DNA of 36,273 nt, from positions 1 through 36,273 of the forward strand of contig JBECKQ010000361.1 of assembly GCA_040235375.1 (NCBI GenBank). The letters are read 5' to 3'. This stretch comes from JBECKQ01 sp040235375 (GTDB lineage Bacteria > Planctomycetota > Phycisphaerae > UBA1845). Within the stretch, counting starts at the first letter, position 1. Each line of letters starts with the position of its first letter. Under the pieces are notes generated by a model. It searched no databases and was not told the DNA's origin. It saw nothing but the letters and a program-made list of their open reading frames with translations. The position numbers and the translations under genes are program-made. Below are positions 6,989 through 15,123 of this stretch, one piece after another.

Positions 6989-8188
6989 ATGACAGACGCG
7001 ATCCGTATCTGCTTGTTCGATGCCACCGGGCTCAAGGACCCGCCCTTTCAGCAGCCGTTCCAGAAACTGTCGCACGTTCAGATCGTCGGTCTGGCGACCG
7101 GTTGGGAGGAGTTGCGGGATTGGCTGCGGCACACTTGCGTGGACATCGTGGCCATCAATCTGGACGACGCGAAGGGCCAGGGGCTGGAGGCGGTATCGAA
7201 GACCGTCCAGATCGCACCGGGATGCAGCATTCTGGGGCTGAGTGGGCAAACCGATCCCGCGCACATCATTCAGGCCATGCGTGCCGGCTGCAGCCAGTTC
7301 GTTCCCTGGCCTGTGGATATTGAAGATCTGAAGACGGCCGTCGGCCGCATCCGCGCGATGCGCAAGGGGTCGTTGCATTCGTCGAGGCGCATCTGCGTCA
7401 TTGGTTCGTCCGGCGGCGTGGGGGCGACGATGGTCGCGTGCAACCTGGCAATCGAACTGGGACACCTCACCGATCGGCGGTGCGCACTCGTGGATATGAA
7501 CCTGGAATTCGGCGACGTCGGCTGTGCCTTCGACTGCACGCCTCGGTACAGCATCGCCGACGTGTGCAGGGACGGCGTTGACGCCGACCATCTGCTGATC
7601 AGCAAGGCGATCCACGAGCTACCCTCTAATCTCGCGGTCATGGCCCGGCCGGAGGAGATCGAGCAGGCCCGGCACGTCACGCCGGAAGGCGTGCAGGCGA
7701 TGCTTTGCGTGATGAGCGAGCTCTACCCCTACATCGTGGTGGACCTCCCGCGGACGTTCAGTTTCCTGAGCGCCGCCGCCGTCGCGCAGGCGGACCGCTC
7801 CCTGATCATCACGCAGCCGAACGTGACGAGCATCCGCAACGCGACGCGGATCTATCGATGCCTTTTGCAGATGGGGGCGGAAGACGATCGCGTGGAGATC
7901 GTTTTGAACCGCTGCAAGGCGAGCTTCGAGCGCATCTCGCCGGACGATATTAAGGCCCACTTCAGGCGGCCGGTTTTCGCGATGATTCCCAACGACTATC
8001 GACGCGTGCAAAGCGCGCTCGACCTTGGCCATCCGGTCATGAAGGACTCTCCGAACAGCCCCGCCCGCCTGGCCATTCAGGACATGGCCCGCAAGATCGC
8101 CGGAGAGCAGGCGACGGCGGAGGATCCAGCCGCCGCTGGCGGACTATGGGGCAAGCTGCTGGGCCGCGGATCGCGCCCCCGCGAGTAG
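6989..8188 (+). CDS. CpaE-like receiver/MinD-family pilus assembly ATPase
   Basis: 399 residues. Residues 5-125 form a degenerate response-regulator-like domain (VDIVAINLDD at the phosphorylation strand; AMRAGCSQFVPWPVDIEDL near its end). Residues 134-385 are a ParA/MinD ATPase with the altered P-loop GSSGGVGATM (139-148), where both signature lysines are replaced, as is known for CpaE. Other signs are ALVDMNLEFGDV, VVDLPRTFSF, IITQPNVTSIRNA and LNRC. CpaE proteins position tad-type pilus machinery at a cell pole. No cpa/tad gene is adjacent, although a separate PilM-type locus lies 10 kb away. It may serve another polar system, so the name is a family assignment. Confidence 0.85.
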   Translation: MTDAIRICLFDATGLKDPPFQQPFQKLSHVQIVGLATGWEELRDWLRHTCVDIVAINLDDAKGQGLEAVSKTVQIAPGCSILGLSGQTDPAHIIQAMRAGCSQFVPWPVDIEDLKTAVGRIRAMRKGSLHSSRRICVIGSSGGVGATMVACNLAIELGHLTDRRCALVDMNLEFGDVGCAFDCTPRYSIADVCRDGVDADHLLISKAIHELPSNLAVMARPEEIEQARHVTPEGVQAMLCVMSELYPYIVVDLPRTFSFLSAAAVAQADRSLIITQPNVTSIRNATRIYRCLLQMGAEDDRVEIVLNRCKASFERISPDDIKAHFRRPVFAMIPNDYRRVQSALDLGHPVMKDSPNSPARLAIQDMARKIAGEQATAEDPAAAGGLWGKLLGRGSRPRE

Positions 8189-8224
8189 GCTCGCCATGAG
8201 CGACGCGCCGCATTCCGACCGGGC

Positions 8225-9283
8225 TCATTCGTCTGTGGATTCAAGTCGCGACAGCACCAGTCGCTGCGCGTCCGGATTGACGCGGTAGACGAAGTTCCGC
8301 AGGAAGCTGCCGCCGAGAAGTGGCGGCGCATCGGCCATGTCCGCCGGCATGACGACGCAATCCACATTCTCCACCGTGAACCGGCCCACGCCGACGGACT
8401 TCAGTTGGATGAGCTTCGCGTCGACGTTGCGCCCATCCGCGAGAGACATCGTCATCGTGGGATCCGCGTCCGTCAGAGCGATGCCGAGCCGGGTCGCCAG
8501 AGAGGACGGGATGGAGACGAACGACGCCCCCGTGTCGAGCACCATGGTCTCCTTCAGGTTGCCGTTCAGCTTGACATCGATCAGGAAGACCTCTCCCCGG
8601 CGGTCAAGCTCGATGACGTCGTTGCGTACGGCCTTCTCCAACTCGGCCAGTTGCTTTTCGTAGCGCTGGAAGACGCGGCGTGGCCCGAGGTGGACCTTCC
8701 GGCCGGTGGTGTCGCGCAGTTCGTCGATCGCGGCAATCACCTCTTGGTCGCTCGCCAGCTTTTCGTAGTCGGCCCTGGCCTGCTCAACGAGGACGCGCAG
8801 GTCGAGAAGCTTCTCATTGTAGGCTTCGGTCGCGTCGCCGATACGGCGGCGCAGCTCGTCGCCCTGGCTGTCGCTGTTGAGCTGTCGCGTAAGCAGCGTG
8901 ATCCGGTCGGTGAGCTCGAGTAAGTGCACGCCCATCGCCGCAAGCTGCTCCTCGTTTTGCGCGCGCAGCAGCATCATCGTGGTTTGCCTGCGCTCGGCGA
9001 CGGCCGCGTCGCGCGCATTCTGTATGTCCGCCGCGATTTTGTCGTGCCTGGCTTTTTCCTTGCGACAGGCGTCGATCTCGCGTTTAAGCGGCTCGACGGC
9101 CTCGAGCCCGGCCGCCAGTTTTTTCTCCGCGGGAAGAACGAAGTACGACCCGATGCGCTGGAGCCCGCGCTGCTGCAGAAGTCGCTCGGCGGAATCCTCG
9201 TCCGCGAGCGCCGCTGCACCGGCCGCCAGACCGACCGCAACCGTCACCACAATGGTCAGATGCGCCAGCAGTTTGCGTTGCAT
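8225..9283 (-). CDS. Secreted coiled-coil protein with retropepsin-like aspartic protease domain
   Basis: 352 residues from the ATG at 9283, which has GCGAGG upstream; a longer frame adds 33 residues before the signal peptide and is unlikely. Residues 1-27 are a signal peptide (LLAHLTIVVTVAVGLAAGAAALA). Residues 55-225 are charged and predicted largely coiled coil. Residues 225-350 form a clan AA retropepsin-like domain: VDVKLNG-type opening strand, catalytic D250-T251-G252 with S254, a LADGRNVDAKLI flap strand, and LLGGSFLRNFVYRVN at the end. Such single-domain proteases act as homodimers, and the coiled coil could drive pairing. Substrate unknown. It ends close to the convergent cpaE-like gene (36 bp). 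Confidence 0.8.
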   Translation of the reverse strand: MQRKLLAHLTIVVTVAVGLAAGAAALADEDSAERLLQQRGLQRIGSYFVLPAEKKLAAGLEAVEPLKREIDACRKEKARHDKIAADIQNARDAAVAERRQTTMMLLRAQNEEQLAAMGVHLLELTDRITLLTRQLNSDSQGDELRRRIGDATEAYNEKLLDLRVLVEQARADYEKLASDQEVIAAIDELRDTTGRKVHLGPRRVFQRYEKQLAELEKAVRNDVIELDRRGEVFLIDVKLNGNLKETMVLDTGASFVSIPSSLATRLGIALTDADPTMTMSLADGRNVDAKLIQLKSVGVGRFTVENVDCVVMPADMADAPPLLGGSFLRNFVYRVNPDAQRLVLSRLESTDE

Positions 9284-9437
9284 CGTACAAGCCTCGCCAT
9301 CGTTGAGGACACGCCGCAGGAATGAGGGGGTCGTAACCTCGCCACCAGTATACGAAAACCACCCCGGCGTGGGACATTCCATCGGAACGCGTGCCTGCGC
9401 CGCTGGCGGGCAATGGACGTGCTGTGGAGTCGGTTGC

Positions 9438-10028
9438 TCAGCCGGCCGTGAGGTTCTGCACCGCCTGATGGGCGGCGGGTACGACCGATGTCTTCACCGG
9501 GCGAGCCGGCTCGGGAAGCTTCAGATCCTGGAGGACTTCGGCCAATTGCTGCCGCACTTCAAACGCCCGCTGGCGTTTGGTTACGCGGCGCTTGCCGACC
9601 GTGGCAACCAGCTTCTCGTAGACCAGCAGCCTGTCGATAATGGCCAGCATGACGCTGGCCGTGCGCGGCGACACAACGCCGAGACGGACCTCGCGATACA
9701 GGCTGTCGAGGGCGGTGGCGATTCCATCGACGCTGTTGAGCGACTTGACGAAGCCATCGGGCAGGAGGGCGAGCTGCCGTTTCTTGTCCTCTCGCTTCAA
9801 GCGAGCGCGCTCGCGAATCTGCGCTGCGATCTCGGGATCGTGGAAGTTGCAGAACTCGGAACCGCGGGCGCGCCGGCAACGACAACGTCGACCAATCCGC
9901 GTCAATGCGGAACAGCGATCTTCCGCCTGGATGCTGCGAAGCCTGCGCGTCGTAACGGCGCGCACCACACCGGACTTGGTAGAGGACTGTTGTGGTTTCT
10001 TACCGCCAACGGCTTCCCAAAGAAGCAT
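9438..10028 (-). CDS. Uncharacterised protein with N-terminal Cys/His cluster
   Basis: 196 residues from the ATG at 10028, which has GGAG nine nt upstream; a GTG at 10070 in the same frame is less well placed. Residues 38-64 hold C39, C49, C51, C60 and H63 in the pattern RCsAlTrxGrRCrcRRarGSEFCxFHDP, a small putative zinc-binding element found in many unannotated bacterial and phage-associated proteins. The rest is basic and helical (residues 65-165) with an acidic-poor, Pro-rich tail. It may bind nucleic acid, but nothing proves it. It sits 183 bp after the metal ATPase and 154 bp before the protease gene, on the same strand. Confidence 0.6.
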   Translation of the reverse strand: MLLWEAVGGKKPQQSSTKSGVVRAVTTRRLRSIQAEDRCSALTRIGRRCRCRRARGSEFCNFHDPEIAAQIRERARLKREDKKRQLALLPDGFVKSLNSVDGIATALDSLYREVRLGVVSPRTASVMLAIIDRLLVYEKLVATVGKRRVTKRQRAFEVRQQLAEVLQDLKLPEPARPVKTSVVPAAHQAVQNLTAG

Positions 10029-10211
10029 GACGCGACTCCGTTCGCTGATGTGCTCGATCCGTCCACCCACAGCATACCCGCGGCGGCCGGCGCATCAAGC
10101 GCAAAGATCGGCGGGCCGCACCGCGGTTGTGAATTGCCGGCCGAGAAATCTGTGAGATTCGCGGCCACCCTCTGCCCGGACCCGAGGGCGGCACGAGGGA
10201 TAACAACCGAC

Positions 10212-12242
10212 TCAGGCCGTCGCCGGCGCCGCGCTCGTCGCCGGCGCCCGTTCGTGCGCTGCCTCCGCGGCCGGCTGCTCGGCCTCGAAGTACGTGAACG
10301 ATTCCGGCCGCTCCTCGCCAAAGCGGACGAGGCGGGCGCTGTTGAAGATCACGATGGCGGTGGCGATCGTGTGAAGAATCGCCGCCCACACCGGGTTGAT
10401 CTTGCCCCAGATGGCCAGCGTTTGCGTCACGACGATGAAGGCCACGCCGAAGATAAGATTCTGCCAGATCACCTTCGTCGCGCTGCGCGACAACCGGATC
10501 AGGAATGGCAGGCGGCTCAGGTCGTTATTCAGCAACGCCACGGATGCCGAGTTGATGGCCACGTCACTGCCCGCGGCGCCCATGGCGACACCCAGGTCGC
10601 CCGCCGCGAGGGCTGGCGCGTCGTTGACGCCGTCGCCAACCACCATCACGCGGTGGCCGCGGTCTTTCAGCTCATCGACGAGGGCCAGCTTCTGGGCCGG
10701 CAGGACCTCGGCCTGCACGTCGGAGCAGCCCATCTCGCCGGCGACGCGCTTGGCTACCGACCACTTGTCACCCGTAACCATGGTTAACTGGCGGACGCCG
10801 AGCTCCCGCAGTTCGTCAATGGCGGCGCGGGCGTCAGAGCGGGTCTTGTCCTCGAGGCCGATCCAGCCGATGCAGCGGCCGCCGCTGGCGACGTAGAGCA
10901 CGCTGACACCGTCCGGCTCCGCGTATGCCGGGTCGTTCGCCGGGCTCATGTCGACGCCGCGATCCTCCATCCAACTTCGGCGGCCGACGAGCACGCTCGT
11001 CCCGTCGAGGCGGGCGGTGACGCCACGGCCCATCACCTCCTCGAAATTGGAGGCATCGGCGAGGGTGATTTGTGCCTGGCGGGCGATGCCCACGACCGCT
11101 CGGGCCGCCGGGTGCTTGCTCAATTGCTCGGCGGATGCGGCGGCATGAAGCAGCTCGGCGCCGTCCACTCCCTCGACCGGCCGCAACTGGGTAACGGAAA
11201 GCTCACCGGTGGTAAGCGTACCGGTCTTGTCGAGGACGACGGCCGTCAGGTTGCGGGCGTGCTCGAGGTGGATGACGTTCTTGACCAGGATGCCGAGGCG
11301 CGCCGCGCAGCTCAACGCCGCGACCATCGCCGTCGGCGTGGCCAGCACCAACGCGCACGGGCAGGCGACGATCAGCATCGTGATCGCCTTCTCCATCCCC
11401 TGCGACTTGTCCGCCGAGAAGAACCAGACGATGGCGGCCAGCATGATGATCGTCGGCGTGTACCAGCCCGCGTAGCGGTCGATCAGGCGCATCAGCGGCA
11501 GGCGGGTCTTTTCCGCCTCGAGAATCAGCGACTGCACGCGGCCGAGCGTGGTATCCGAGCCGGCCTTGGACACGCGAATGTCGAGGGCGCCGGTGAGGTT
11601 CGTCGTGCCGCCGAAGACTTCGTCATCCTGCTGCTTGTCGACCGGCAGGGACTCCCCGGTGATGTTGGCCTGGTTGACCGTCGATTCGCCGCTGATGATC
11701 TGGCCGTCGGCAGGGATGTTGTCGCCGGGTCGGACGCGCACGATATGGCCCGGCTTGAGGTATCGCGATTCGACGACCTGCTCGTTGCCTTCCTCATCGA
11801 TCACGTGGGCCTTGTCGGGCGTCAGCCGCAGCAGAGACTCGATGGATGCCCTTGCCCCGAGGGCGGTTCGCGTTTCGATGAGGTTCGAGATGATCATGAA
11901 GAAGGCGATGATGCCTGCTTCCTGGTAGGCGCCGATGGCGATGGCGGCGGCGATGGCCATGGCGACGAGTTCGTCCATGTGCATCTCGCCGTGCGCCAGG
12001 TGCTTGATCGCGTGCCACACGAGAGGGAAACCGAGCAGAACGGCTCCGACAAGGGCGAGCATGTCGGAATAGGGGTTGACGAGGTCGCCCTGGGCGTTGC
12101 GAATGGGTGACTCGAAGAGGTATTCCGCCACGAAGGAGCTGACGACGAGCATACCGCCGAGCAGGGTTGCTATAAGCAGGGCGCTGGCCCGGCCGGTCTC
12201 GGCCTGCACGGAGCTCTTGAAGTCAAAGTGAGCGTGAGCCAT
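10212..12242 (-). CDS. Heavy-metal-translocating P1B-type ATPase without N-terminal metal-binding domain
   Basis: 676 residues. Landmarks in order: a short His-containing N-terminus (MAHAHFDF) with no CxxC HMA domain, transmembrane pairs up to about residue 120, the actuator loop with TGES at 195-198, the membrane CPC motif (C294, C296), the phosphorylation site DKTGTLT (D338), the nucleotide-binding SKHP motif, MVTGDK, and the hinge GDGVNDAPAL. It exports a soft metal cation at the inner membrane with ATP. Specificity is unclear: CPC suits Cu or Zn/Cd pumps, but the last helices read WQNLIFGV and LHTIATAIVIFNSARL, without the Lys and Asp of ZntA. The 493 bp upstream contain hairpins and a small ORF. 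Confidence 0.93.
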   Translation of the reverse strand: MAHAHFDFKSSVQAETGRASALLIATLLGGMLVVSSFVAEYLFESPIRNAQGDLVNPYSDMLALVGAVLLGFPLVWHAIKHLAHGEMHMDELVAMAIAAAIAIGAYQEAGIIAFFMIISNLIETRTALGARASIESLLRLTPDKAHVIDEEGNEQVVESRYLKPGHIVRVRPGDNIPADGQIISGESTVNQANITGESLPVDKQQDDEVFGGTTNLTGALDIRVSKAGSDTTLGRVQSLILEAEKTRLPLMRLIDRYAGWYTPTIIMLAAIVWFFSADKSQGMEKAITMLIVACPCALVLATPTAMVAALSCAARLGILVKNVIHLEHARNLTAVVLDKTGTLTTGELSVTQLRPVEGVDGAELLHAAASAEQLSKHPAARAVVGIARQAQITLADASNFEEVMGRGVTARLDGTSVLVGRRSWMEDRGVDMSPANDPAYAEPDGVSVLYVASGGRCIGWIGLEDKTRSDARAAIDELRELGVRQLTMVTGDKWSVAKRVAGEMGCSDVQAEVLPAQKLALVDELKDRGHRVMVVGDGVNDAPALAAGDLGVAMGAAGSDVAINSASVALLNNDLSRLPFLIRLSRSATKVIWQNLIFGVAFIVVTQTLAIWGKINPVWAAILHTIATAIVIFNSARLVRFGEERPESFTYFEAEQPAAEAAHERAPATSAAPATA

Positions 12243-12350
12243 TCGGTCTTGATCTCCCGTCAGGAGCAGGGGTTAGGTCAGCCGGAGGGCCGATGACAAC
12301 GGTCGGCCAGAGCCGGCGGGGGCACGAGTATCGCACGACAGCGACACGAG

Positions 12351-12443
12351 TCAAACGGGGTTCTCTCTCGTCTTCCGGAGCCGGAAGCGCCATAGGGCGA
12401 AGGTTGTCACGACGATGCGCTTTGCGGTCAGCGATGAAACCAT
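12351..12443 (-). CDS. Possible 30-residue leader peptide upstream of the metal ATPase
   Basis: An ATG at 12443 follows a strong GGGAGGAGCG ribosome site and opens a 30-codon frame (begins MVSSLTAKRIVV, ends TRENPV) stopping at TGA (12353-12351), 108 bp before the ATPase start. The peptide is basic with a short hydrophobic stretch. Its start codon lies inside the perfect hairpin AGCGATG-GTTT-CATCGCT (12447-12430). This could be a regulatory leader peptide, or a chance frame with a good ribosome site. No conservation data are available. Confidence 0.3.
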   Translation of the reverse strand: MVSSLTAKRIVVTTFALWRFRLRKTRENPV

Positions 12444-12447
12444 CGCT
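12430..12447 (-). promoter_or_regulatory. Perfect hairpin enclosing the start of the small leader ORF
   Basis: AGCGATG (12447-12441 on the minus strand) pairs perfectly with CATCGCT (12436-12430) around GTTT. The stem contains the ATG of the 30-residue ORF and abuts its GGAGG ribosome site. A second hairpin, CTTCCGG-CT-CCGGAAG (12387-12372), lies further along the same leader. No T-run follows either, so they look like RNA folds or operators rather than terminators. Confidence 0.4.
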
Positions 12448-12632
12448 CCTCCCAGGGCAGGCGCCCGATGTTGCCAACGGATTGCCGGCCACTAATGTCG
12501 CGGCGAGCGCGGACGGTCACCCTCCTGTCGCTGGTGGTACGCCCCTGCGGAGGCTGTGGTTCGGCAGGAACGCCCTCTGGCGACAGGGCGGCGGCCATCA
12601 GGGTCCGTTCGACAGGGTTGAAGCACCGTCGC

Positions 12633-12667
12633 AGTGGCACTCCGGGGGCCCCGTGCCCCTTGCCACT
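12633..12667. repeat. Extragenic palindrome between apgM and the metal ATPase
   Basis: AGTGGCA (12633-12639) and TGCCACT (12661-12667) pair over 7 bp around a GC core containing GGGGCCCC (12645-12652). The unit looks like a REP-type extragenic palindrome, or a strong RNA hairpin downstream of apgM. Only one copy was seen in the window. There is no T-tract. An 80-codon frame across it (12428-12670, minus) has no ribosome site and no recognisable domain, so I do not call a gene there. Confidence 0.4.
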
Positions 12668-12735
12668 CATCAGCGAGGCGATGTTCGCCGATAGATGGCT
12701 CCCTGGGGGATATTATAGGACGTATGCCTGAGAGG

Positions 12736-13941
12736 CTACGCGCCGAATTTCTGGAGCCGGCCTGCGTGAGCCAGCGCCTGCACCATCAGCAGCTTGGCAG
12801 GGAAGCGCCCCAGGCCCCCGCGGAGGCAGTGGGACTCGCCGAACTCGGTCGCGGCGTCCGGACGGCACGAGTCCGCCGCCAGCAGTACCGGCACGGGATG
12901 CCAGCTATGGCTGCGGAGCTTGGCCGGCGTGCTGTGGTCGCCGGTGACGATCAGAACGTCGGGCTTGAGCGCCCACACGTCCGGAATTCGCGCGTCGAGC
13001 TCCTCGACGCGCTTGACCTTCGCGTCGAAGTTGCCGTCCTCCCCCGTGCTGTCCGTGTACTTGAAGTGCAGGAAGAAGAAATCGTGTGAATCCCAGTTTT
13101 TACGCAACGCCGCGATCTGCTCATCGAGATTTGTGACGTCAGAGAGCACGTCCATGCCAACGAGCCGAGCCAGCCCGCGGTACATCGGGTAGACGGCCGC
13201 GGCGAGAGATTTCAGGCCGTAGACCTCATGCATCGTGGGGATGGGCGGCTTTCGGGCGATCCCGCGTAGCGTAATCATGTTTGCCGGGTGGTCACCCTCC
13301 AGAATCTTGCTTGCCTGGCGGATGAACTCGGCGGCGACTTTCGCGGTGCGCTGCGACGCTTCGTTTCGCGCCTTCGGCTCAAGCGGCTTCGCACCGGTCC
13401 GCTGGGGGTCGGTGTCGTCCACCTCCCCTTCCAGCTCCTCGCCACGGAACACGACAACGAACCGGTACTCCCGGACGGGCTCCACGAAGACCTTCACGCC
13501 TTCGATTTCAATGCGGCGCATCTTCTCGACAAGCTTTACACTCGCCTCTGTCGCGATCCGGCCGGCGCGCCGGTCCGTGATTATGCCTTTCTCGTCAACC
13601 GTGCAGAAGTTCCCGCGGATGGCGATGTCCTTTGGGCCGAGATCGAAGTCGATTCCCAGCGCCTCGAGCACGCCACGGCCGATCTGATGCTGGATCGGGT
13701 CGTAGCCGAAAAGGCCGAGATGACCCGGCCCGCTGCCCGGAGCGATACCGGGCATGACCGGATCCATCAGGCCGCACACGTTGTTTTTCACGAGGTCATT
13801 AAGATTGGGAGTTCGGGCCGCTTCGAGTTCGGTGAGGCCGCCGGGGGCCTGGGGGAGTCCGCCGAGTCCGTCGGCGACGACGAGGACGATCTTCGTTGCG
13901 TTCTCGACTCGAAGGCTGCGCGTCAGTTCATGCGTGTCCAT
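12736..13941 (-). CDS. apgM: 2,3-bisphosphoglycerate-independent phosphoglycerate mutase, archaeal type
   Basis: 401 residues, the length of ApgM. It interconverts 3- and 2-phosphoglycerate using two divalent metals in an alkaline-phosphatase-superfamily fold. Metal ligand D24 lies in VVADGLGG. The nucleophile serine S70 lies in APGSGPGHLGLFGYDP. GRGVLEALGI, IRGNFCTVDEKG and DRRAGRI are typical, as are the C-terminal metal sites TGDHSTP and SHSWHPVPVLL. An AGGGG ribosome site precedes the ATG. This is the functional mutase of the window, in contrast to the dead histidine-phosphatase homologue in the gap operon. Confidence 0.95.
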   Translation of the reverse strand: MDTHELTRSLRVENATKIVLVVADGLGGLPQAPGGLTELEAARTPNLNDLVKNNVCGLMDPVMPGIAPGSGPGHLGLFGYDPIQHQIGRGVLEALGIDFDLGPKDIAIRGNFCTVDEKGIITDRRAGRIATEASVKLVEKMRRIEIEGVKVFVEPVREYRFVVVFRGEELEGEVDDTDPQRTGAKPLEPKARNEASQRTAKVAAEFIRQASKILEGDHPANMITLRGIARKPPIPTMHEVYGLKSLAAAVYPMYRGLARLVGMDVLSDVTNLDEQIAALRKNWDSHDFFFLHFKYTDSTGEDGNFDAKVKRVEELDARIPDVWALKPDVLIVTGDHSTPAKLRSHSWHPVPVLLAADSCRPDAATEFGESHCLRGGLGRFPAKLLMVQALAHAGRLQKFGA

Positions 13942-13980
13942 CGTGGTTCCCCTGTTGGTTGTCCGCGGGATATTCCGCCC

Positions 13981-14009
13981 ATTGTAGCGCGGTGAGCGGA
14001 GGCCGTCAC
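13981..14009 (-). promoter_or_regulatory. Possible promoter of apgM
   Basis: On the minus strand GTGACG (14009-14004) and TACAAT (13986-13981) are 17 bp apart, matching four and five of six consensus bases. The leader to the apgM ATG would be about 33 nt and includes AGGGG. Pattern match only. Confidence 0.45.
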
Positions 14010-14073
14010 GAAGACCGATGCGGCGATCGCAAGTCGGTTCTTGTCAGGGACGTTCCAAGTGTGTCCAGTCATG

Positions 14074-14102
14074 TTGACGGTTAGCGCGGCTGACCATAGC
14101 AT
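14074..14102 (+). promoter_or_regulatory. Possible promoter of the metallophosphatase gene
   Basis: TTGACG (14074-14079) and TAGCAT (14097-14102) are 17 bp apart, five and four of six consensus matches. It lies back to back with the apgM promoter in the 247-bp divergent region and would give a leader of about 80 nt. Pattern match only. Confidence 0.45.
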
Positions 14103-14188
14103 CCGGCTCTTCGGCGCTGGGGCAGGCCAACCAGCCCCCGGAGATGGTTTCCGCGCGGCGAGAGTGGCCGGGAGGGACATGAAAATAC

Positions 14189-15028
14189 GTGTTCGCCATC
14201 ATCTCTGACATCCATGCGAACGTCGAAGCCCTGCGGACGGTGATGGCGGAGATTGACCGGCGTCAAATCAAGACGGTTTTCTGCCTGGGCGACATCGTAG
14301 GCTACGGCGCCAGCCCGCGGGAATGCCTCGACATCGTCATCGAGCGGTGCGAGATGTCCGTCTGCGGCAACCACGACCATGCCTGCTTCTACGAGCCGTT
14401 CAACTTCAACGTCAGCGCCGAACGGGCGTGCTATTGGACTCGGCAGGTCTTCGAGGACGAACCCGAGAAAACGCTGCGCGACCGGCGGTGGGAGTTTCTC
14501 GGCAAACTTCCGATCCGGCACGAGGCCAGGAACCTCCTGATGGTGCACGCCTCGCCCCGGCGACCGGTCAACGAGTACCTGTTCACCGAGGACGTATACA
14601 CGAATCCGAGCAAAATCCTGGCCAATTTCGAGCGACTGGAAGAGCAGCACAAGGCGTGCGTCGTCGGGCACACGCACGTGCCCGGCGTATTCCTCGACGA
14701 CCCGTATTTCGACCCGCCGGGCGAGCTGCGCGAGCCGAACTTCTACACGATCACCGAGGATGAGAAGGCCATCATCAACGTCGGCAGCGTCGGCCAACCG
14801 CGCGACAGGGACGTTCGAACCTGCTTCGTGATCGTACATGAGAAGGGAGAGCCCGTGCCGTATCCCGAGGACGTCGGCCCGGGCGACGTGGACCCGACCG
14901 AAGACGGCTACATCGCAACGGTCGAGTTCGTCCGCCTGGAGTATGATGTTCAGTCGGCGGTGCAGAGGATTCTCGACGTTCCGGAGTTGGACGACTTCCT
15001 GGGATACCGGCTGCTTGAGGGCCGCTAG
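14189..15028 (+). CDS. Calcineurin-like metallophosphatase (YfcE/pSer-Thr phosphatase type)
   Basis: 279 residues from a GTG start that gives the usual family opening MFAIISDIHAN; an ATG ten bases upstream is out of frame and stops after nine codons. All two-metal site motifs are present: D7-x-H9, GDIVGYG with D35, GNHD with N61 and H62, the LMVHASP histidine, and GHTHVPGVF. It should hydrolyse a phosphomono- or diester in the cytoplasm, as there is no signal peptide. Its physiological substrate is unknown. A GGGAGGG tract lies 12 nt before the GTG. yidC follows 95 bp downstream, with a GC-rich hairpin (15080-15101) in between. Confidence 0.88.
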   Translation: MFAIISDIHANVEALRTVMAEIDRRQIKTVFCLGDIVGYGASPRECLDIVIERCEMSVCGNHDHACFYEPFNFNVSAERACYWTRQVFEDEPEKTLRDRRWEFLGKLPIRHEARNLLMVHASPRRPVNEYLFTEDVYTNPSKILANFERLEEQHKACVVGHTHVPGVFLDDPYFDPPGELREPNFYTITEDEKAIINVGSVGQPRDRDVRTCFVIVHEKGEPVPYPEDVGPGDVDPTEDGYIATVEFVRLEYDVQSAVQRILDVPELDDFLGYRLLEGR

Positions 15029-15123
15029 TAACGTCAGTAACACTGGCTGTGCTTACAGCTCCGCGGCGCGTGAGCTGATGCCCCGGCGCGGCGCCTGGGG
15101 CCGGCTCGCCGTGTTGGATCAAA

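Noticed and set aside
8877..10787. 636-codon plus-strand frame
   Set aside because: It runs antisense across the protease, Cys-cluster and ATPase genes, and has no ribosome site or domain.
12428..12670. 80-codon minus-strand frame between apgM and the metal ATPase
   Set aside because: It has an ATG but no ribosome site, crosses the extragenic palindrome, and has a composition like other spurious frames. The region is better explained as leader and repeat.
14179..14208. ATG at 14179 as start of the metallophosphatase
   Set aside because: That ATG is out of frame with the conserved AIISDIHAN motif and stops after nine codons. The GTG at 14189 gives the usual family start.
15080..15101. GC-rich hairpin before yidC as a terminator
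   Set aside because: The stem is strong but no T-run follows, and the loop would be too short for the full pairing.
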